Assembly (NCBI GenBank): GCA_041685075.1
Contig: JAWLGN010000270.1
Coordinates: 1 to 7,588 of the forward strand
DNA from: JAMCRM01 sp041685075
GTDB taxonomy: Bacteria; Acidobacteriota; Terriglobia; Bryobacterales; Bryobacteraceae
DNA length: 7,588 nucleotides
Direction: 5' to 3'
A program made the position numbers and the translations under genes. Every line of letters starts with the position of its first letter. The first letter of the stretch is position 1. Under the pieces are notes generated by a model that worked only from the letters and a program-made list of their open reading frames with translations, ran no database searches and was not told where the DNA came from. Positions 6,037-7,588 of the stretch are shown here, in pieces.

Positions 6037-6881
6037 GAATCCTGGCTATCGACATCGGGGGCACGAAGTTCTCGATGGCGGCGTTCGAAAACGGGCACAT
6101 GGTGCGGCGCGAAACGCGCGCTACGGATAAGGAGGGCGGGCGCGAGTGGATGTTGGAGCAGATTGGCGGTCTCGCGCGCGCCTGGCACCGCGAGGCGCCC
6201 TTCGACCGCTGCGGCATCGGCTTCGGCGGTCCGGTGAACTTCGCCAGCCAGACGGTGGCGCTCTCCACGCATGTGGGCGGCTGGCAGAACACCCGGCTGG
6301 CGGCGCACATGCAGGCGCTGCTTGGCGTGCCCGCTATCATGGACAACGACGCCAACGCCGGGGCGGCCGGGGAGGCCGAATCGGGCGCCGGTAAGGGCTG
6401 CTCGCCGCTGTTCTATATGACGCTCTCGACGGGCATCGGCGGCGGCATCTGGGCCGACGGCCGGATCTGCCGCGGCGCGGATTCATGGGCCGGGGAGATC
6501 GGCCACCTCACCATCCGGCCGGACGGTCCCGAGTGCCTCTGCGGCGCGCGGGGCTGCTTCGAGCGCATGTGCTGCGGGCTGTGGCTGGAGCGCGACTACG
6601 GCAAGCCGGCCAAGGAACTGCTGGCGGACCCCGCCTTCGTGCGCCGCTACGTAGTGGACCTGGCGTTGGGGCTGAAGGCCGCCATCATGCTGCTGAACCC
6701 CTACCGGATCGTCATCGGCGGCGGCATGGCCAAGGCCGGCGACGCGCTGTTTACGCCGCTGCGGGAGGAACTCGGGCGGCAGATCACGGCATGGTCCGGC
6801 GCGCGCATCGACGTGATGCCCGCCGCCCTGGAGGACGACAGCGTGCTCTACGGCGCGCTGGCGCTGGCGAAGACACTATGA
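6033..6881 (+). CDS. ROK-family sugar kinase (glucokinase/N-acyl-hexosamine kinase type)
   Basis: A 282-residue cytoplasmic ROK kinase without the N-terminal DNA-binding domain of ROK repressors, so an enzyme rather than a regulator. It has the phosphate-binding DIGGTK (7-12), MDNDANAGAAGE (103-114) with probable catalytic base D106, the second ATP-binding block STGIGGGIW (132-140), and the ROK zinc site made of H158 in GEIGH plus C168, C170 and C175 in CLCGARGC. Family members phosphorylate glucose, fructose, N-acetylmannosamine, N-acetylglucosamine and similar sugars; the sequence does not show which applies here. It starts with an ATGA overlap on the PfkB gene and ends with an ATGA overlap on the isomerase gene. 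It would add a second sugar phosphorylation step, or feed a free sugar into the pathway. Confidence 0.9.
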   Translation: MRILAIDIGGTKFSMAAFENGHMVRRETRATDKEGGREWMLEQIGGLARAWHREAPFDRCGIGFGGPVNFASQTVALSTHVGGWQNTRLAAHMQALLGVPAIMDNDANAGAAGEAESGAGKGCSPLFYMTLSTGIGGGIWADGRICRGADSWAGEIGHLTIRPDGPECLCGARGCFERMCCGLWLERDYGKPAKELLADPAFVRRYVVDLALGLKAAIMLLNPYRIVIGGGMAKAGDALFTPLREELGRQITAWSGARIDVMPAALEDDSVLYGALALAKTL

Positions 6882-7453
6882 CCTTCCCCGAACTCTACAA
6901 AACCGAGCTGGCCAAGGCTATCGATTCCATCGACCTGGCGAAGGTGAACCAGGCCATCGAGTGGTTCCGCGAGGCGCGCGACGCCGGGCGCCGCATTTTC
7001 GTTTGCGGCAACGGCGGCAGCGCCTCCACGGCGTCGCACTTTGCCTGCGACATCGTCAAGGGGGCAAGCTACGATCGCGAGGCGCGCTTCCGCATCATGG
7101 CGCTTACCGATTCGCTGCCCACCATCACGGCTTATGCGAACGACGTGGGCTACGAAGCGGTCTTCGCCGAGCAGCTCAAGAACTTCGCCCAGCCGGGCGA
7201 TCTGTTCCTGGCCATCAGCGGGTCGGGAAATTCGCCCAACGTGCTGCGGGCCATGGAGTACGCCAACGCGGCGGGCTGCCGCACCATCGCGCTGACGGGC
7301 CGCGACGGCGGCGCCCTGGGACCCATGGCGCAGCTCAACATTCAGGCCGCGGTGCCGCACATGGGACGCATCGAGGACGCCCACATGATCGTCTGCCACA
7401 TGATCGGGTACTACTTCATGGAGGCGGCGGACCGGGCAGCTGCGGCGTCGTAG
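6878..7453 (+). CDS. SIS-domain sugar-phosphate isomerase, GmhA-like (phosphoheptose isomerase type)
   Basis: 191 residues, the length of GmhA, which converts sedoheptulose 7-phosphate to D-glycero-D-manno-heptose 7-phosphate. Visible are the phosphate-binding CGNGGSAS (43-50), SHFACDIVKG (53-62), ANDVGYEAVFAEQL (87-100), the SIS loop ISGSGNSPNV (113-122) and the C-terminal helix RIEDAHMIVCHMIGYY (164-179). Compared from memory with E. coli GmhA, catalytic His180 corresponds to H174, but catalytic Glu65 (in HFAEEL) corresponds to D58. This conservative change suggests a related isomerase that may act on another ketose phosphate. The ATG at 6878 overlaps the ROK stop by four bases, and the N-terminal helix begins there. 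It is the last gene of the operon seen in the window; the next 135 bp hold no gene. Confidence 0.85.
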   Translation: MTFPELYKTELAKAIDSIDLAKVNQAIEWFREARDAGRRIFVCGNGGSASTASHFACDIVKGASYDREARFRIMALTDSLPTITAYANDVGYEAVFAEQLKNFAQPGDLFLAISGSGNSPNVLRAMEYANAAGCRTIALTGRDGGALGPMAQLNIQAAVPHMGRIEDAHMIVCHMIGYYFMEAADRAAAAS

Positions 7454-7470
7454 CGGCGGGCGGGGTGAAC

Positions 7471-7515
7471 CGTCCGGCGGCGGATCGGGCGGCCGTGGCG
7501 AAACGTCCGGCGGCG
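7471..7515 (+). repeat. Pair of 12-bp direct repeats downstream of the operon
   Basis: CGTCCGGCGGCG occurs at 7471-7482 and again at 7504-7515, 33 bases apart, inside the non-coding tail after the isomerase gene. Both copies are preceded by A-rich GAA(A)C context. The function is unknown; low-complexity GC composition may explain it. Confidence 0.45.
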
Positions 7516-7525
7516 TACGGATCCT

Positions 7526-7543
7526 CTGCCTGCTTTGTGGCAG
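7526..7543 (+). terminator. Weak hairpin after the sugar operon
   Basis: CTGCC and GGCAG can pair as a 5-bp stem around an 8-base loop, about 70 bases after the isomerase stop. It lacks a T-run. It is the only stem I see in the operon's 3' region, so termination may occur here or be factor-dependent. Confidence 0.2.
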
Positions 7544-7561
7544 CAGCACGGAATTTGCTTG

Positions 7562-7570
7562 TGCTGTAAT
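7562..7570 (+). promoter_or_regulatory. Candidate extended -10 promoter for a gene beyond the right edge
   Basis: TGC-TGTAAT is an extended -10 with five of six hexamer matches, of the same form as the other candidate promoters here. It would start a plus-strand transcript near 7577, outside any gene in view, which suggests that a new transcription unit begins just past the window. Confidence 0.3.
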
Positions 7571-7588
7571 CTCCCTCCAGTCTATTCT

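Noticed and set aside
6485..6877. In-frame upstream extension of the isomerase gene over the ROK gene
   Set aside because: The extension is Arg-rich shadow sequence of the ROK reading frame. The SIS protein has its full family length from the ATG at 6878.

Overview
The window is GC-rich, densely coded bacterial chromosome. The gene content (a Tat-type exported sulfatase, an RRM RNA-binding protein with a Gly/Arg tail, a small zinc-ribbon membrane protein, a sugar-kinase/isomerase operon) and the base composition suggest an Acidobacteriota relative of the Solibacter/Bryobacter type. That assignment is inference from gene style; no rRNA or other marker is present. I see no mobile element, CRISPR array, tRNA or rRNA.

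Left part (1-2516, minus strand). In the direction of transcription: a LysR-family regulator, a zinc-ribbon/single-TM protein overlapping it by 4 bases, an 88-bp gap, an RmlD-type dTDP-4-dehydrorhamnose reductase, a 50-bp gap, and the N-terminus of a secreted sulfatase that runs off the left edge. A divergent 338-bp intergenic region (2517-2854) separates lysR from a plus-strand RRM gene. It holds candidate promoters for both sides, an imperfect palindrome overlapping the lysR -10, and a GC hairpin.

Right part (3274-7453, plus strand). Five genes overlap each other head to tail (by 11, 4, 4 and 4 bases) and are almost certainly one operon: a capped HAD phosphatase, a deoxyhypusine-synthase-like protein, a PfkB kinase of the RfaE1/HldA type, a ROK-family sugar kinase, and a GmhA-like SIS-domain sugar-phosphate isomerase. 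Isomerase, kinase and phosphatase recall the ADP-heptose route (GmhA, HldA, GmhB). The phosphatase is not of the GmhB type, no nucleotidyltransferase is visible, and a ROK kinase plus a deoxyhypusine-synthase-like enzyme are added. The likeliest reading is a variant or undescribed pathway that makes or modifies an activated heptose-like sugar, perhaps for cell-surface glycans. The nearby rmlD is also a surface-sugar gene, but on the opposite strand.

A recurring signal: four of the transcription-unit starts, and the right edge, carry an extended -10 element (TGn followed by a TATAAT-like hexamer) with no convincing -35. At two of them (sulfatase and HAD) the predicted transcription start falls on or next to the ATG, suggesting leaderless mRNAs.
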